The notes: generated by a model from the sequence alone, not told the origin. A stretch of DNA of 37,660 nucleotides from Pacificibacter marinus (GCF_018860665.1 NZ_JAHKPK010000001.1:1-37660), one strand, 5' to 3'. Shown: positions 17,810 through 27,253, counted from the first letter of the stretch. Numbers and translations are program-made.

Positions 17810-17831
17810 ACGCCCGTTTCTCTAAAACGCA

Positions 17832-17860
17832 AAACGCGAGACATTGAATGCCTCGCGTTT
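17832..17860. terminator. Bidirectional terminator between DUF2237 and trpB
   Basis: AAACGCGAG pairs with CTCGCGTTT, and the stem continues after one mismatch with CAT/ATG around TGA. T-rich flanks occur on both strands and the neighbouring genes converge. Confidence 0.8.
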
Positions 17861-17886
17861 CAAAAAATTAAAGCTCTCGGACTGCG

Positions 17887-19134
17887 CTATTCAACGTCGC
17901 GTCCTTCAGCACCCATTTCCATGCCTAAGTGACGTGCAACGGTGAAAATGTCTTTGTCACCACGTCCACACATGTTCATGACGATCACGTGGTCTTTTGG
18001 CAATGTTGGTGCGATTTTCATCACATGCGCCAAGGCGTGAGAGGGCTCAAGCGCTGGAATGATGCCTTCGGTGCGGCACGAGAACTGGAACGCCTCAAGC
18101 GCTTCTTTATCGGTAATAGACACGTATTCTGCGCGTTTGGTGTCGTGTAGCCATGCATGTTCAGGGCCAATACCAGGGTAATCAAGACCTGCCGAGATCG
18201 AGAATCCTTCCAAGATTTGCCCATCGTCATCTTGCAGCAAATAGGTGCGATTGCCGTGCAGCACGCCGGGGCGTCCGCCTGTCAAAGAGGCGCAATGTTC
18301 CATTTTGGAATTCACGCCTTTGCCGCCCGCCTCAACACCGATAATGCGCACGCTTTTGTCATCCAAGAACGGATAGAACAGACCCATCGCGTTGGACCCA
18401 CCACCGATAGAGGCGATCACTGTATCAGGCAAACGCCCCTCACCTTCATGTTCAGGCAGCTGCCAGCGCACTTCCTTGCCGATGATCGCTTGGAAATCGC
18501 GGACCATTTCGGGGTAAGGGTGCGGCCCCGCCACTGTCCCGATGCAGTAAAACGTGTTGTGAACGTTCGTGACCCAATCGCGCAAACCGTCGTTCATCGC
18601 GTCTTTCAACGTGCCACGGCCAGAGGTTACAGGCACCACTTGGGCGCCAAGCAATTTCATGCGGAACACATTGGGCGCTTGGCGTTCAACGTCATGCGCG
18701 CCCATGTAAATCACACATTCAAGGCCAAACTTGGCACAGACCGTCGCCGTCGCCACACCGTGCTGGCCGGCGCCAGTTTCGGCGATGATGCGGGTTTTGC
18801 CCATGCGTCGCGCCAGAATGATTTGACCCAACACGTTGTTGATTTTATGTGCGCCAGTGTGGTTGAGTTCGTCGCGTTTGAGGTAAATCTTCGCGCCGCC
18901 AAGCTCGTTGGTCATGTTCTCAGCAAAATACAACGGGCTTGGACGGCCCACGTAATGCTTCCACAGATGATCCATCTCGGCCCAAAAGCTCGGGTCGGTT
19001 TTGGCTTTTTCAAACTCTTCCTCAAGGCTGAGGATCAATGGCATCAAGGTTTCAGACACAAAGCGCCCGCCATAGTTGCCAAAGCGGCCCTTTTCGTCGG
19101 GACCATTCATAAAGCTGTTGAAAAGATCGTTCAT
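17887..19134 (-). CDS. trpB: Tryptophan synthase beta chain
   Basis: 415 aa from the ATG at 19134 (GGAG upstream). PLP Lys97 sits in HTGAHKINN, with the activating TGAGQHG loop after it, the phosphate-binding GGGSNAMG, and [13 protein letters not shown] near the C-terminal part. It condenses indole with serine. It lies downstream of trpF in the same orientation with a 153-nt gap that contains a plausible promoter. trpA is not adjacent. Confidence 0.98.
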   Translation of the reverse strand: MNDLFNSFMNGPDEKGRFGNYGGRFVSETLMPLILSLEEEFEKAKTDPSFWAEMDHLWKHYVGRPSPLYFAENMTNELGGAKIYLKRDELNHTGAHKINNVLGQIILARRMGKTRIIAETGAGQHGVATATVCAKFGLECVIYMGAHDVERQAPNVFRMKLLGAQVVPVTSGRGTLKDAMNDGLRDWVTNVHNTFYCIGTVAGPHPYPEMVRDFQAIIGKEVRWQLPEHEGEGRLPDTVIASIGGGSNAMGLFYPFLDDKSVRIIGVEAGGKGVNSKMEHCASLTGGRPGVLHGNRTYLLQDDDGQILEGFSISAGLDYPGIGPEHAWLHDTKRAEYVSITDKEALEAFQFSCRTEGIIPALEPSHALAHVMKIAPTLPKDHVIVMNMCGRGDKDIFTVARHLGMEMGAEGRDVE

Positions 19135-19167
19135 CTGGAGGCTCCCAAAGTATGCCACACGCGCGGC

Positions 19168-19195
19168 GTCATACGAAAATTCTTATCTGTCTCAA
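19168..19195 (-). promoter_or_regulatory. Probable sigma-70 promoter for trpB
   Basis: On the minus strand TTGAGA and TATGAC are separated by 16 bases, 34 bases before the trpB start. This would let trpB be expressed apart from trpF. Confidence 0.45.
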
Positions 19196-19287
19196 AGGAT
19201 GTAGCGCACAGGTGCATGGCGGTAAAGCGATGCAGTATTATGGTGGACAAAATACTCAAACAAACGCCCGCGATCTGGGCATGAGCA

Positions 19288-19929
19288 TCAGGCTGCGCGA
19301 ATGGCTTTGATAAACGCGCGTATTTTAACAGGGTCTTTAACCCCCGGTGCGCTTTCCACACCTGAGGACACATCCACCTGTTTCGCGCCAGTCAGTTGGA
19401 TGGCTTGCACAACATTGTCGGGCGTTAACCCGCCAGCGAGCATCCAAGGCGCGTTCCAACCACGTTTGGAAATCAGCTGCCAGTCAAAACTCAGCCCATT
19501 GCCACCAGGCAAAGCTGCGCCCTTGGGGGCCTTCGCATCCACCAACACTTGATCGCTGACCAAGCCATAGGCATCGAGCGCTTGAATGTCTCGCGGTACC
19601 GCGACACCAACAGCCTTCATCACAGGCAGGCCATAGCGCACACGGATCGCTTTGACCCGTTCCAAGTCTTCAGAACCGTGAAGCTGCAACATATCGATAG
19701 GCACTTCGCCCAACAAACGATCCAGTTCTGCATCAGTCGCATTCACAACCAAGGCCACTTTGGCCACGCCCACAGGCACGTCTAAGGCAAGGTCGCGCGC
19801 AACAGATACGGATACGTTGCGGGGGGACTTTTCAAAAAACACGAACCCAAGATACTGCGCCCCCGCCTCGACGGCAGACGCAACAGTCTCGGGCGTTTTC
19901 AACCCACAAATCTTAACCCGAGTGTCCAT
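19288..19929 (-). CDS. trpF: Phosphoribosylanthranilate isomerase
   Basis: 213 aa TIM barrel. It starts [10 protein letters not shown] with the catalytic Cys8, has LQLHGSED (81-88), the catalytic Asp131 in VLVDAKA, and AGGLTPDNV plus [14 protein letters not shown] phosphate-binding blocks. It converts phosphoribosylanthranilate to CdRP in tryptophan synthesis. It lies 9 nt downstream of lapA, so it is probably read from the ihfB-lapA transcript. Confidence 0.98.
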   Translation of the reverse strand: MDTRVKICGLKTPETVASAVEAGAQYLGFVFFEKSPRNVSVSVARDLALDVPVGVAKVALVVNATDAELDRLLGEVPIDMLQLHGSEDLERVKAIRVRYGLPVMKAVGVAVPRDIQALDAYGLVSDQVLVDAKAPKGAALPGGNGLSFDWQLISKRGWNAPWMLAGGLTPDNVVQAIQLTGAKQVDVSSGVESAPGVKDPVKIRAFIKAIRAA

Positions 19930-19938
19930 GTGTCAGGC

Positions 19939-20286
19939 TTATGCGTCGAGCAAAGCGAGCACTTCGTCGCCTTCAGATTTTGCCTTGGCCACTTTGAGCT
20001 TAGACACTTCACGCGCGAGTTTATCTTTTTCGCGGCGATGCTTGCTGGCGGCTGCACGATGTTTGTATTCGCGTATCCATTCCCAGACGAAGCCGATCAA
20101 CAACCCCGCGATGATCGCGCCAAAGATGACGATGAACATCGGCAAGGATACTGAATAGCCAATGCCCAAGTAGTCGGCCAACTCAGCCGGCAAAAGATTA
20201 AGTGTCACAACGGCACGATTTGCCAAAGCAATAGTAATGAGCGCGACAGCAAGCGCCGCGAGAAAAACATAGCGGATGGTGCGCAT
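19939..20286 (-). CDS. lapA: LapA-domain (DUF1049) inner-membrane protein
   Basis: 115 aa with two hydrophobic segments (about 5-25 and 47-68) followed by a basic, Ala/Lys/Glu-rich helix likely to form a coiled coil. This is the DUF1049/LapA architecture. In E. coli LapA works with LapB in LPS assembly control. The position directly after ihfB is conserved across proteobacteria. No lapB is seen here; trpF follows instead. Confidence 0.85.
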   Translation of the reverse strand: MRTIRYVFLAALAVALITIALANRAVVTLNLLPAELADYLGIGYSVSLPMFIVIFGAIIAGLLIGFVWEWIREYKHRAAASKHRREKDKLAREVSKLKVAKAKSEGDEVLALLDA

Positions 20287-20296
20287 TGGGCGCTCC

Positions 20297-20578
20297 TTAC
20301 TCTTCGTTTAAACGGTCGCGGAGCAACTTGCCGGTTTTGAAAAACGGAACGTGTTTTTCGTCGACAGGAACGCTTTCTCCCGTCCGTGGATTGCGTCCCA
20401 TTCTGGCATCGCGCTTCTTGACTGAAAACGCGCCAAAACCGCGCAGCTCGACACGATCGCCTTTGGCCATAGCTTCGATAATTTCTTCAAAGATCGTATT
20501 CACGATCCGCTCAACGTCCCGTTGGTAAAGATGCGGGTTGTCGTCTGCGATCTTCTGAATGAGTTCAGATCGGATCAT
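20297..20578 (-). CDS. ihfB: Integration host factor subunit beta
   Basis: 93 aa HU/IHF fold. It starts [11 protein letters not shown] and carries the [14 protein letters not shown] strand and the beta-arm tip NPRTGE with the DNA-intercalating proline. With IhfA it bends DNA sequence-specifically. It follows rpsA as in many proteobacteria but has its own intergenic region, a probable promoter at 20637-20665 and, upstream, the rpsA terminator. lapA follows 10 nt downstream. Confidence 0.97.
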   Translation of the reverse strand: MIRSELIQKIADDNPHLYQRDVERIVNTIFEEIIEAMAKGDRVELRGFGAFSVKKRDARMGRNPRTGESVPVDEKHVPFFKTGKLLRDRLNEE

Positions 20579-20636
20579 GAAAAGGTCCCCCTAAAAAAAA
20601 TGGTGCATCGTCTTTTGAACATAGCAAGCTTCCAAG

Positions 20637-20665
20637 ACTATAGGACGCGAATTTGCATCGTGGAA
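20637..20665 (-). promoter_or_regulatory. Probable sigma-70 promoter for ihfB
   Basis: On the minus strand TTCCAC and TATAGT are separated by 17 bases, about 60 bases before the ihfB ATG. Confidence 0.5.
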
Positions 20666-20889
20666 TAGTTTCCTTAACTGTCAGGTCTACTTTTTTGCCT
20701 CTAATGCGCTGATCTTGGGCCTAAATTCTGGAAATACACTGTTTTCAGACCTCCACCCCTCGTTTGACGGCACAAAGATTTCTATTCGCGTGTTTGCGAT
20801 TCGCGCCTCAGGCACTGATCCGTTGTTGATTTAGGCAATCTGTCGAGGTGCTGCATGTCGCCAATTCGGAACACTTGGCCCGCTCAACG

Positions 20890-20919
20890 AAAAACGGCCC
20901 CGCGCAAAACGCAGGGCCG
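20890..20919 (-). terminator. Rho-independent terminator after rpsA
   Basis: On the minus strand CGGCCCTGCG pairs with CGCGGGGCCG (one U-G pair) around a 5-nt loop and is followed by TTTTT. Confidence 0.9.
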
Positions 20920-20952
20920 CCAATGGATTAAGACTGTTTCGCTTGCGCGATA

Positions 20953-22629
20953 TTAGTCTTCAGTTTTCAAAGCTGCACCGAGGATATCACCCAAGGATGC
21001 ACCGGAGTCAGAAGACCCGTACTGTTCAACTGCTTCTTTTTCTTCAGCGATTTCACGTGCTTTGATGGACAGGCCAAGACGACGTGTCTTTTGGTCCACA
21101 TTGGTCACGCGTACGTCAAGCTTGTCGCCAACGTTGAAACGCTCAGGACGCTGGTCAGCGCGATCACGTGCAAGGTCAGAACGACGGATAAAGGATTTCG
21201 CGCCTTCGTACTCAACCTCAACGCCGCCTTCTTCGATCGCTGTCACTGTGACAGTTACGATTGAGCCGCGTTTCACGCCTTCAACTGCGCCAGAGAAGCT
21301 GTCGTCGAGAGCTTTGATGGAGAGAGAGATACGCTCTTTCTCAACGTCAACTTCGGTGACAACCGCTTTAACAACATCCGCTTTGCGGAAGTTCTGGATG
21401 GCGTCTTCGCCGCGCTCTTCCCATGACAGGTCAGAGAGGTGAACCATGCCGTCAATGTCGCCTGGCAAGCCAACAAACAGACCGAATTCGGTGATGTTTT
21501 TGACTTCGCCTTCAACTTGCGTGCCCTCTGGGTGTGTTTCAGCGAACACTTCCCATGGGTTACGTTGTGTCTGCTTGAGACCCAAAGATACGCGACGCTT
21601 GGAAGAGTCGATTTCCAGAACCATCACTTCTACTTCTTGTGAAGTGGAAACGATTTTACCTGGGTGTACGTTTTTCTTTGTCCAAGACATTTCAGAAACG
21701 TGTACGAGACCTTCAACACCTGGCTCAAGCTCAACGAATGCGCCGTAGTCAGTGATGTTGGTCACGCGACCCATGTGCACAGTTTCGAGTGCAAATTTCG
21801 CTTCAACAGCATCCCAAGGATCGTCTTGCAATTGCTTCATGCCCAAAGAGATACGGTGTGTCTCTTTGTTGATTTTGATCACTTGAACGTTGATGCTCTC
21901 ACCGATTGTGAGGATCTCTGATGGGTGGTTCACACGACGCCATGCCATGTCAGTGACGTGGAGCAAGCCGTCTACGCCGCCAAGGTCAACAAACGCACCG
22001 TATTCAGTGATGTTTTTGACAACGCCCTCAACAGCTTGACCTTCAGTCAAGTTGCCGATGACTTCAGCGCGCTGTTCCGCACGAGATTCTTCGAGGATAG
22101 CACGACGTGATACAACGATGTTGCCACGACGACGGTCCATTTTAAGAATTTGGAACGGTTGCTTGAGACCCATAAGTGGGCCAGCGTCACGCACTGGGCG
22201 TACGTCAACTTGGGAACCTGGCAAGAAGGCCACGGCACCGCCGAGGTCAACTGTAAAGCCGCCTTTGACGCGACCAAAGATAGCACCGTCAACGCGCTCT
22301 TCAGCAGCGTAAGCTTTTTCAAGACGATCCCATGCTTCTTCGCGACGCGCTTTGTCACGAGAAATAACAGCTTCGCCACGTGCGTTTTCAACACGGTCGA
22401 GGAACACTTCAACCTCATCGCCAACAGCGATGGAGGGAGCTTCGCCCGGGTTGGAGAATTCTTTAAGATCAACGCGGCCTTCCATTTTGTAGCCTACATC
22501 GATGATGGCTTGGCCAGCTTCGATTGCGATGATTTTACCTTTTACGACAGACCCTTCTTGAGGTGTGTCAATTTCAAAGCTTTCCGCGAGAAGAGCTTCG
22601 AAGTCTTCCATAGTGATGTTCTGAGCCAT
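20953..22629 (-). CDS. rpsA: 30S ribosomal protein S1
   Basis: 558 aa, the usual length for S1. Six S1 OB-fold repeats are visible, the later ones with the repeated blocks VEGVVKNITEYGAFVDLGG, GRVTNITDYGAFVELEPG and VEGEVKNITEFGLFVGLPG, each followed by LVH/LLH-type strands. The first two repeats form the ribosome-binding part and the rest bind mRNA. AAAAGGAAATTGAG precedes the ATG. Its usual partner cmk is separated from it here by a nitroreductase gene. Confidence 0.98.
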   Translation of the reverse strand: MAQNITMEDFEALLAESFEIDTPQEGSVVKGKIIAIEAGQAIIDVGYKMEGRVDLKEFSNPGEAPSIAVGDEVEVFLDRVENARGEAVISRDKARREEAWDRLEKAYAAEERVDGAIFGRVKGGFTVDLGGAVAFLPGSQVDVRPVRDAGPLMGLKQPFQILKMDRRRGNIVVSRRAILEESRAEQRAEVIGNLTEGQAVEGVVKNITEYGAFVDLGGVDGLLHVTDMAWRRVNHPSEILTIGESINVQVIKINKETHRISLGMKQLQDDPWDAVEAKFALETVHMGRVTNITDYGAFVELEPGVEGLVHVSEMSWTKKNVHPGKIVSTSQEVEVMVLEIDSSKRRVSLGLKQTQRNPWEVFAETHPEGTQVEGEVKNITEFGLFVGLPGDIDGMVHLSDLSWEERGEDAIQNFRKADVVKAVVTEVDVEKERISLSIKALDDSFSGAVEGVKRGSIVTVTVTAIEEGGVEVEYEGAKSFIRRSDLARDRADQRPERFNVGDKLDVRVTNVDQKTRRLGLSIKAREIAEEKEAVEQYGSSDSGASLGDILGAALKTED

Positions 22630-22746
22630 GTGGTCTCAATTTCCTTTTCAAAACGTATATTCGGGCCTCGTGGTTGTTTCCACGGGTCTTAGTTTCATTG
22701 CATCCCAAGCCGACATTGAGCGCCGCACATGATGGTGAACACACAA

Positions 22747-22817
22747 AAACAAAAAGAGCCTGAGGCATTCCCCCGGCTCTACTCACCACATCTGCGACTC
22801 TTTACGGTCTTTAGACA
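22747..22817 (-). ncRNA. Candidate rpsA leader RNA / attenuated small RNA
   Basis: A good promoter (see 22824-22852) would start transcription near 22817, and a strong intrinsic terminator ends near 22750. That gives an RNA of about 70 nt upstream of rpsA. Readthrough would produce an rpsA mRNA with a leader of about 190 nt. No Rfam family is recognised. The call is inferred from the two signals only. Confidence 0.4.
22751..22780 (-). terminator. Intrinsic terminator inside the rpsA leader
   Basis: On the minus strand AGAGCC-G-GGGG pairs with CCTC-A-GGCTCT around AATG, followed by TTTTTGTTTTT. It lies 122 bases before the rpsA start and 116 bases after the nitroreductase stop, so it may end the nitroreductase transcript, act as an attenuator, or both. 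Confidence 0.8.
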
Positions 22818-22823
22818 GGGCCG

Positions 22824-22852
22824 CATATAGGCGTTTTTCTACCTGATAGCAA
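22824..22852 (-). promoter_or_regulatory. Probable sigma-70 promoter for rpsA leader
   Basis: On the minus strand TTGCTA and TATATG are separated by exactly 17 bases. It lies just after a stable hairpin (22855-22880) that follows the nitroreductase gene. Confidence 0.6.
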
Positions 22853-22854
22853 GA

Positions 22855-22880
22855 GGGGCAAGACCTTTTGGCCCTGCCCC
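22855..22880 (-). terminator. GC-rich hairpin after the nitroreductase gene
   Basis: On the minus strand GGGGCAGGGCC pairs with GGTCTTGCCCC (two G-U pairs) around AAAA. The following T-run is poor, so it may be a weak terminator or an mRNA 3'-end stabiliser. Confidence 0.4.
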
Positions 22881-22895
22881 GCATAACAACGGCGC

Positions 22896-23528
22896 TTATT
22901 CTACGAAGGTGAACATCTCTTCGCGTGATTTGCGAACCTTTGGCAAATTGACCAACCAATCGCTCGCTTCGTCGCGATACCCTAACGCAAGTATGACTTG
23001 AGACTTCAGGCCTTTCGCGGCCAATCCAAGCGCCTCGTCTACAGCCGCCGGATCAAAGCCTTCAATCGGGGTGGCATCTACGGCTTGCTCTGCTGCGGCC
23101 AACATTGCAAAGCCGAGAGCGATATAAGCCTGACGCGCAGCGTGACCCGCATTTACAGCTTCAGGCAAAGAAAGATACAGAGATTTTAGGCCTTCATAAT
23201 AGGCCGTTGCCAATTCAGTCGGGCCGCCACGTGCGACTTCGCCGCGCTCGCGCACGGCATCGATGCGCTCCGCTGTGTAATTGTCCCAAGCGGCGAAGAC
23301 CAAGACATGAGAGCAATCTGTCATCAAAGACTCGTTCATTCCCATGGTTGGAATACCTTCGCGTGCCACTTGGCCGCTGACCACAAAGACCTCGAAAGGC
23401 TGAGACCCTGACGACGTCGGCGCTAGGGAAATCGCATCTAAAATCGCTTCAAGTTGCTCCGCGGGAATTTTCTTAGAAGGGTCGTATTTTTTGGTCGCGT
23501 AGCGCCATTGCATAAGATCTTTGAGCAT
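22896..23528 (-). CDS. Nitroreductase family NAD(P)H-dependent oxidoreductase
   Basis: 210 aa from the ATG at 23528 (AGAGG upstream). The N-terminal WRYATKKYDPSKKI and LAPTSSGSQPFEV blocks bind FMN in this family, and the C-terminal ILALGYRDEASDW is the usual closing element. It resembles NfsB/YdgI-like enzymes that reduce nitro compounds or quinones with a flavin. It stands between cmk and rpsA, which are neighbours in most proteobacteria. Physiological substrate unknown. Confidence 0.88.
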   Translation of the reverse strand: MLKDLMQWRYATKKYDPSKKIPAEQLEAILDAISLAPTSSGSQPFEVFVVSGQVAREGIPTMGMNESLMTDCSHVLVFAAWDNYTAERIDAVRERGEVARGGPTELATAYYEGLKSLYLSLPEAVNAGHAARQAYIALGFAMLAAAEQAVDATPIEGFDPAAVDEALGLAAKGLKSQVILALGYRDEASDWLVNLPKVRKSREEMFTFVE

Positions 23529-23699
23529 TGCTGCCTCTTCTGTGTATGTCGTTGAAATATAACACTGCACCTACGCCCATCATGTTAAATATCAAGAAGA
23601 AACACCTCTGCATTCTCGCACAGCATCTCTATCATGGCGGCGAGAGTCGCGTATTCAACATGATCACGTCAAAGCTGCAAAGCTCATTTGCAATACGTT

Positions 23700-24308
23700 T
23701 TATCTTTGCTTGAGCTTCACCAAAGCCACCACCTGCGCGATGGCGTCTTCGATGCTCATGTTTGAAGTGTCGATGATGGTCGCGTCATCCGCTGGCTTAA
23801 GCGGCGCTGCGGCGCGGGCGGAATCACGTTCGTCACGTTCACGCAGGTCGTGCAAAACTTGCTCGACGGTGGTGACTTCGCCCGCCGCAATCAATTCGTC
23901 AAAACGGCGTGTGGCGCGCACCTCATCTGAGGCAGTGATGTAGAGTTTTACATTGGCGTCAGGGCAAATCACGGTGCCGATATCGCGCCCATCCAAAACA
24001 GCGCCACCAGAGCGACGCGCAAAGGCTTGTTGGAAATCGACCAAAGCCTCGCGCACCTCAGCAATGGCGGCCACACGACTGGCCGCTTGGCCCGCATCGC
24101 CTGACCGCAAATCATCGCGTTGCAAATCTTCGGCTGTCAGGGTTTGCGCTGCCTCGATAGGGGCCAAGCCCTCAAAGGTTTTTGCCCCTGTAGCGCGGTA
24201 CAAAAGCCCTGTATCCAAATGCGCAAAGCCAAAAACCTCGGCCACTGCGCGGGCCACTGTCCCCTTGCCTGCCGCGGCAGGTCCGTCGATCGCTACACAA
24301 AAACTCAT
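23700..24308 (-). CDS. cmk: Cytidylate kinase
   Basis: 202 aa. P-loop [14 protein letters not shown] (7-20), the nucleotide-binding [23 protein letters not shown], and the Arg-rich lid [19 protein letters not shown] with the family's DSxRxxxPLxxAxDA motif. It phosphorylates CMP and dCMP. It lies 67 nt downstream of aroA, as in the conserved aroA-cmk-rpsA order. Confidence 0.97.
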   Translation of the reverse strand: MSFCVAIDGPAAAGKGTVARAVAEVFGFAHLDTGLLYRATGAKTFEGLAPIEAAQTLTAEDLQRDDLRSGDAGQAASRVAAIAEVREALVDFQQAFARRSGGAVLDGRDIGTVICPDANVKLYITASDEVRATRRFDELIAAGEVTTVEQVLHDLRERDERDSARAAAPLKPADDATIIDTSNMSIEDAIAQVVALVKLKQR

Positions 24309-24375
24309 GTATTTGTCCTCATTCAGGCGTCAAGCATTACAAGTGGTCCAGTGGAGTGCAAGTCAAAGTTTTGCG

Positions 24376-25725
24376 TCAGCGATTTGTCCGCTGAATGGAT
24401 GCGCCAAGCGCCGCCATAAGTGTCTCGAACACAGGGAAAGAGGTTGCGATAGGGGACCCATCATCAACGGAAACCGGTTCATTTGAGGCCATCCCCATGA
24501 CAAGGAACGACATCGCAATGCGGTGATCGATAAAGGTGGCGCAGGTCGCACCGCCTTTGACGCCTTTGGGCCCGCAGCCATGAACGATCAGCGTGTCTTG
24601 ATCTTCTTCGATCTTAACACCGCATTTTTCCAAACCGCGCGCCATCGCATCAATGCGATCGCTTTCTTTCACACGCAATTCTTTGACGCCCTTCATCACA
24701 GTGGTGCCTGTCGCGAAGGATGCGACCACAGACAAAACAGGGTATTCATCGATCATCGATGCTGCACGCGCAGGTGGCACTTCGATACCTTTGAGTTGAG
24801 AGTATTTCACACGCAGATCGGCAACAGGTTCGCCACCTTCCTCGCGCGGGTTCTCAAACGTGATATCTGCACCCATTTCAACAAGCGTGGTGTAAAGCCC
24901 GTTGCGGGTCGTATTTTGGCTCACGCCCGGCACCAAGATGTCAGACCCCTCGACGATCAAAGCCGCACAGACCGGAAAAGCGGCAGAGCTTGGGTCGCGC
25001 GGCACGGCGACAACTTGGGGTTTCAATTCGGGGCGACCTGTCAGGGTGATTTTATAGCCTTCAGCCACCTTTTCAGTCACGACCTCAGCCCCGAAGCCGC
25101 GCAACATGCGTTCGGTGTGATCCCGCGTGGCTTCTTTTTCGATCACCACGGTTTTGCCGGGGGCGTTCAATCCCGCCAAAAGTACGGCAGATTTCACCTG
25201 CGCGGACGGCATTGGCGTGGTGTATTCCACAGGCGTCGCATCACCGGTGCCCACAAGCGTCAGCGGCAAACGCCCACCAGAACGACCAACAGACGTTGTG
25301 CCAAACAAGGCCAACGGATCGGTGACGCGCCCCATAGGACGTTTGTTCAACGAGGCATCGCCAGTAAAGGTCACAGCAAAAGGTGATGTGGCGACACAGC
25401 CCATGATCAAGCGCACACCGGTGCCAGAGTTACCGCAATCGATCACATTGTCAGGCTCGGAAAATCCACCAACCCCAACACCATGCACTGACCATTCGCC
25501 CGCGCCGTGATCCACGACATCCGCGCCCAGCGCTTGCATCGCTTTGGCCGTGTCCAGCACGTCTTGGCCTTCAAGCAGGCCCGTGATCTTGGTCTCACCC
25601 ACCGCCATCGCGCCGAAAATCAATGCGCGGTGCGAAATGGATTTATCGCCCGGCACAGAGGCCACGCCTGACAAAGGGCCAGATTTGCGGGACGTCATCG
25701 GGATAGGGGTGCCGTGGCCGGACAT
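24376..25725 (-). CDS. aroA: 3-phosphoshikimate 1-carboxyvinyltransferase (EPSP synthase), class II-like
   Basis: 449 aa from the ATG at 25725 (AAGGAG upstream). Shows [13 protein letters not shown], the [10 protein letters not shown] block (98-107), [42 protein letters not shown] and the late DHRIAMS. These blocks align with class II (CP4-type) enzymes, but the position equal to the CP4 alanine next to GN is Gly101 here. The enzyme makes EPSP from shikimate-3-phosphate and PEP in aromatic amino acid synthesis. cmk follows. Confidence 0.97.
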   Translation of the reverse strand: MSGHGTPIPMTSRKSGPLSGVASVPGDKSISHRALIFGAMAVGETKITGLLEGQDVLDTAKAMQALGADVVDHGAGEWSVHGVGVGGFSEPDNVIDCGNSGTGVRLIMGCVATSPFAVTFTGDASLNKRPMGRVTDPLALFGTTSVGRSGGRLPLTLVGTGDATPVEYTTPMPSAQVKSAVLLAGLNAPGKTVVIEKEATRDHTERMLRGFGAEVVTEKVAEGYKITLTGRPELKPQVVAVPRDPSSAAFPVCAALIVEGSDILVPGVSQNTTRNGLYTTLVEMGADITFENPREEGGEPVADLRVKYSQLKGIEVPPARAASMIDEYPVLSVVASFATGTTVMKGVKELRVKESDRIDAMARGLEKCGVKIEEDQDTLIVHGCGPKGVKGGATCATFIDHRIAMSFLVMGMASNEPVSVDDGSPIATSFPVFETLMAALGASIQRTNR

Positions 25726-25841
25726 GGGTCTCTCCTTATGCAGCGCGCGGCGCTGATACATCATTTGCAGAATTGATAGCGCAAACAGAAATTAGGGTCC
25801 ATCCACGTCGTCGTCATAAAGCCAACTTTGGCGCCCTGCGC

Positions 25842-26579
25842 TTAAGGGCGGCGGAACGTCATGTAATGCGGCGTGCGGCCTTCGCGTAGTGCTTTTTGCT
25901 CGTAGCGCGTTGAAATCCAATCTGGCCAAGACTCACTCAAATCTTTCGGGTCGCCCTCAAAGACAAAGCCCGCCTTTGGCACCTCTTCCATCGTTTGACG
26001 CACATAATCAGGAATGTCCGTGGCAACACGAAATTCTGTGCCCGGCTTCATCGCTTTAAACAGCGGCACCAAGTGTTCTTGCGTCACAAAACGCCGACGG
26101 TGATGCCGTGATTTTGGCCAAGGGTCAGGATAGTTCAAGAATGCTTTTTCAAGACTCTCATCAGGCAAAACATCAAACAGATCGCGCACATCGCCGGGAT
26201 GTACCCAGACGTTTTGCGTGCCGAGTTTGCGAATTTTACCCAAAAGCATCGCGACACCATTCATGAACGGTTCGCAACCGATGATTTCGACCTGCGGATA
26301 GGTTTCGCCCATATGTACCAGATGCTCGCCTCCGCCAAAGCCAATCTCAAGCCAAACAGGTTTGCCTTTGAACTTGGCAGCCATATCGATGGGCGTGCGA
26401 TCAGGATTAACATCCCAACCCACCCCACCAGGCGACAGCGCATCCAGATCCTCAACAAGATAATCTTTTTGCGCTTGGTTCATTGTTTTCCCATGGATAC
26501 GCCCATAGAAATTGCGCCAAGGGGCACCGGATTGGTGTGCGCCGGGAGGCGTCTTTTTGGGTGTGTTCTCATCGGTCAT
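25842..26579 (-). CDS. trmB: tRNA (guanine-N7-)-methyltransferase
   Basis: 245 aa from the ATG at 26579; an ATG at 26636 would add 19 residues and neither start has a strong ribosome site. The SAM-binding motif LEIGFGGGEHL is followed by GCEPFMNGVA, VHPGDVRDL and the signature LNYPDPWPKSRHHRRR. It methylates G46 of tRNA. It is 110 nt downstream of queF, another tRNA modification gene. Confidence 0.95.
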   Translation of the reverse strand: MTDENTPKKTPPGAHQSGAPWRNFYGRIHGKTMNQAQKDYLVEDLDALSPGGVGWDVNPDRTPIDMAAKFKGKPVWLEIGFGGGEHLVHMGETYPQVEIIGCEPFMNGVAMLLGKIRKLGTQNVWVHPGDVRDLFDVLPDESLEKAFLNYPDPWPKSRHHRRRFVTQEHLVPLFKAMKPGTEFRVATDIPDYVRQTMEEVPKAGFVFEGDPKDLSESWPDWISTRYEQKALREGRTPHYMTFRRP

Positions 26580-26689
26580 GGGCAGCGATTTATCAGGGCT
26601 TTGGCGCGGCGGCAACCACTGGCTGTCATCAAGCATATGTCAAAGTGAAACCTGTCCCCGCCTCGCTGCGCCAACGCTGACCAAAAGAC

Positions 26690-27154
26690 TCAGCCGCGTC
26701 CGCGATAAGGCGGCACACCCTGTTCGGGAATCCATAGATCTTTGGGTTCCGGCCCAGAAGCCCAAAACACATCAATCGGAATACCACCGCGCGGATACCA
26801 ATACGCGCCTAAGCGCAGCCATTCAGGATCCAGTAATTCCGTTAAACGCTTGCCGATATAGACAGAACAATCCTCATGAAACGCACCGTGATTGCGAAAC
26901 GATCCCAAGAACAGTTTAAGCGATTTGCTTTCGACCAGCCATTTGCGCGGCACATAGTCGATCATCAGATGACCAAAATCAGGCTGACCTGTCATTGGGC
27001 AGAGTGACGTAAACTCAGGCGCGGTAAACCGCACCGTATAGCGTTCGCCGGCATGTGTATGTGGCACCCGCTCAAGCACGGCATCTTGCGGTGAATTGGG
27101 CAATTCGGTCGCGCCACCAAGTTGAGTGAGTTTGCTTGTGTCTGTTTGAACCAT
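26690..27154 (-). CDS. queF: NADPH-dependent 7-cyano-7-deazaguanine reductase (QueF, short type)
   Basis: 154 aa, the single-domain YkvM-type length. The thioimide-forming Cys52 and Asp59 lie in [11 protein letters not shown], followed by the diagnostic [20 protein letters not shown] region. The enzyme reduces preQ0 to preQ1 in queuosine synthesis in the cytoplasm. No other queuosine synthesis gene and no preQ1 riboswitch was seen nearby. It lies between metK, with a terminator between, and trmB. Confidence 0.97.
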   Translation of the reverse strand: MVQTDTSKLTQLGGATELPNSPQDAVLERVPHTHAGERYTVRFTAPEFTSLCPMTGQPDFGHLMIDYVPRKWLVESKSLKLFLGSFRNHGAFHEDCSVYIGKRLTELLDPEWLRLGAYWYPRGGIPIDVFWASGPEPKDLWIPEQGVPPYRGRG

Positions 27155-27203
27155 AGATCACCTTTAACATTTTTGCCCGTTCTAGCTGCGCGTCTCACAA
27201 AGC

Positions 27204-27230
27204 AAAAGGGCGAGGTTGCCCCCGCCCTTT
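27204..27230 (-). terminator. Rho-independent terminator after metK
   Basis: On the minus strand AAAGGGCG pairs with CGCCCTTT around a 10-nt loop, followed by TTTTGC. Confidence 0.75.
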
Positions 27231-27253
27231 AGAAATCAGTGATACAACAAACG

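Larger units (their letters stand above)
20579..20952. other. rpsA-ihfB intergenic region
   Basis: 374 bases without a gene. It contains the rpsA terminator near 20890-20919 and the proposed ihfB promoter at 20637-20665. I see nothing convincing in the roughly 220 bases between them. Confidence 0.6.

Noticed and set aside
18157-19284. 375-codon plus-strand ORF
   Set aside because: It is antisense to trpB, whose sequence is fully conserved; a shadow frame from codon bias.
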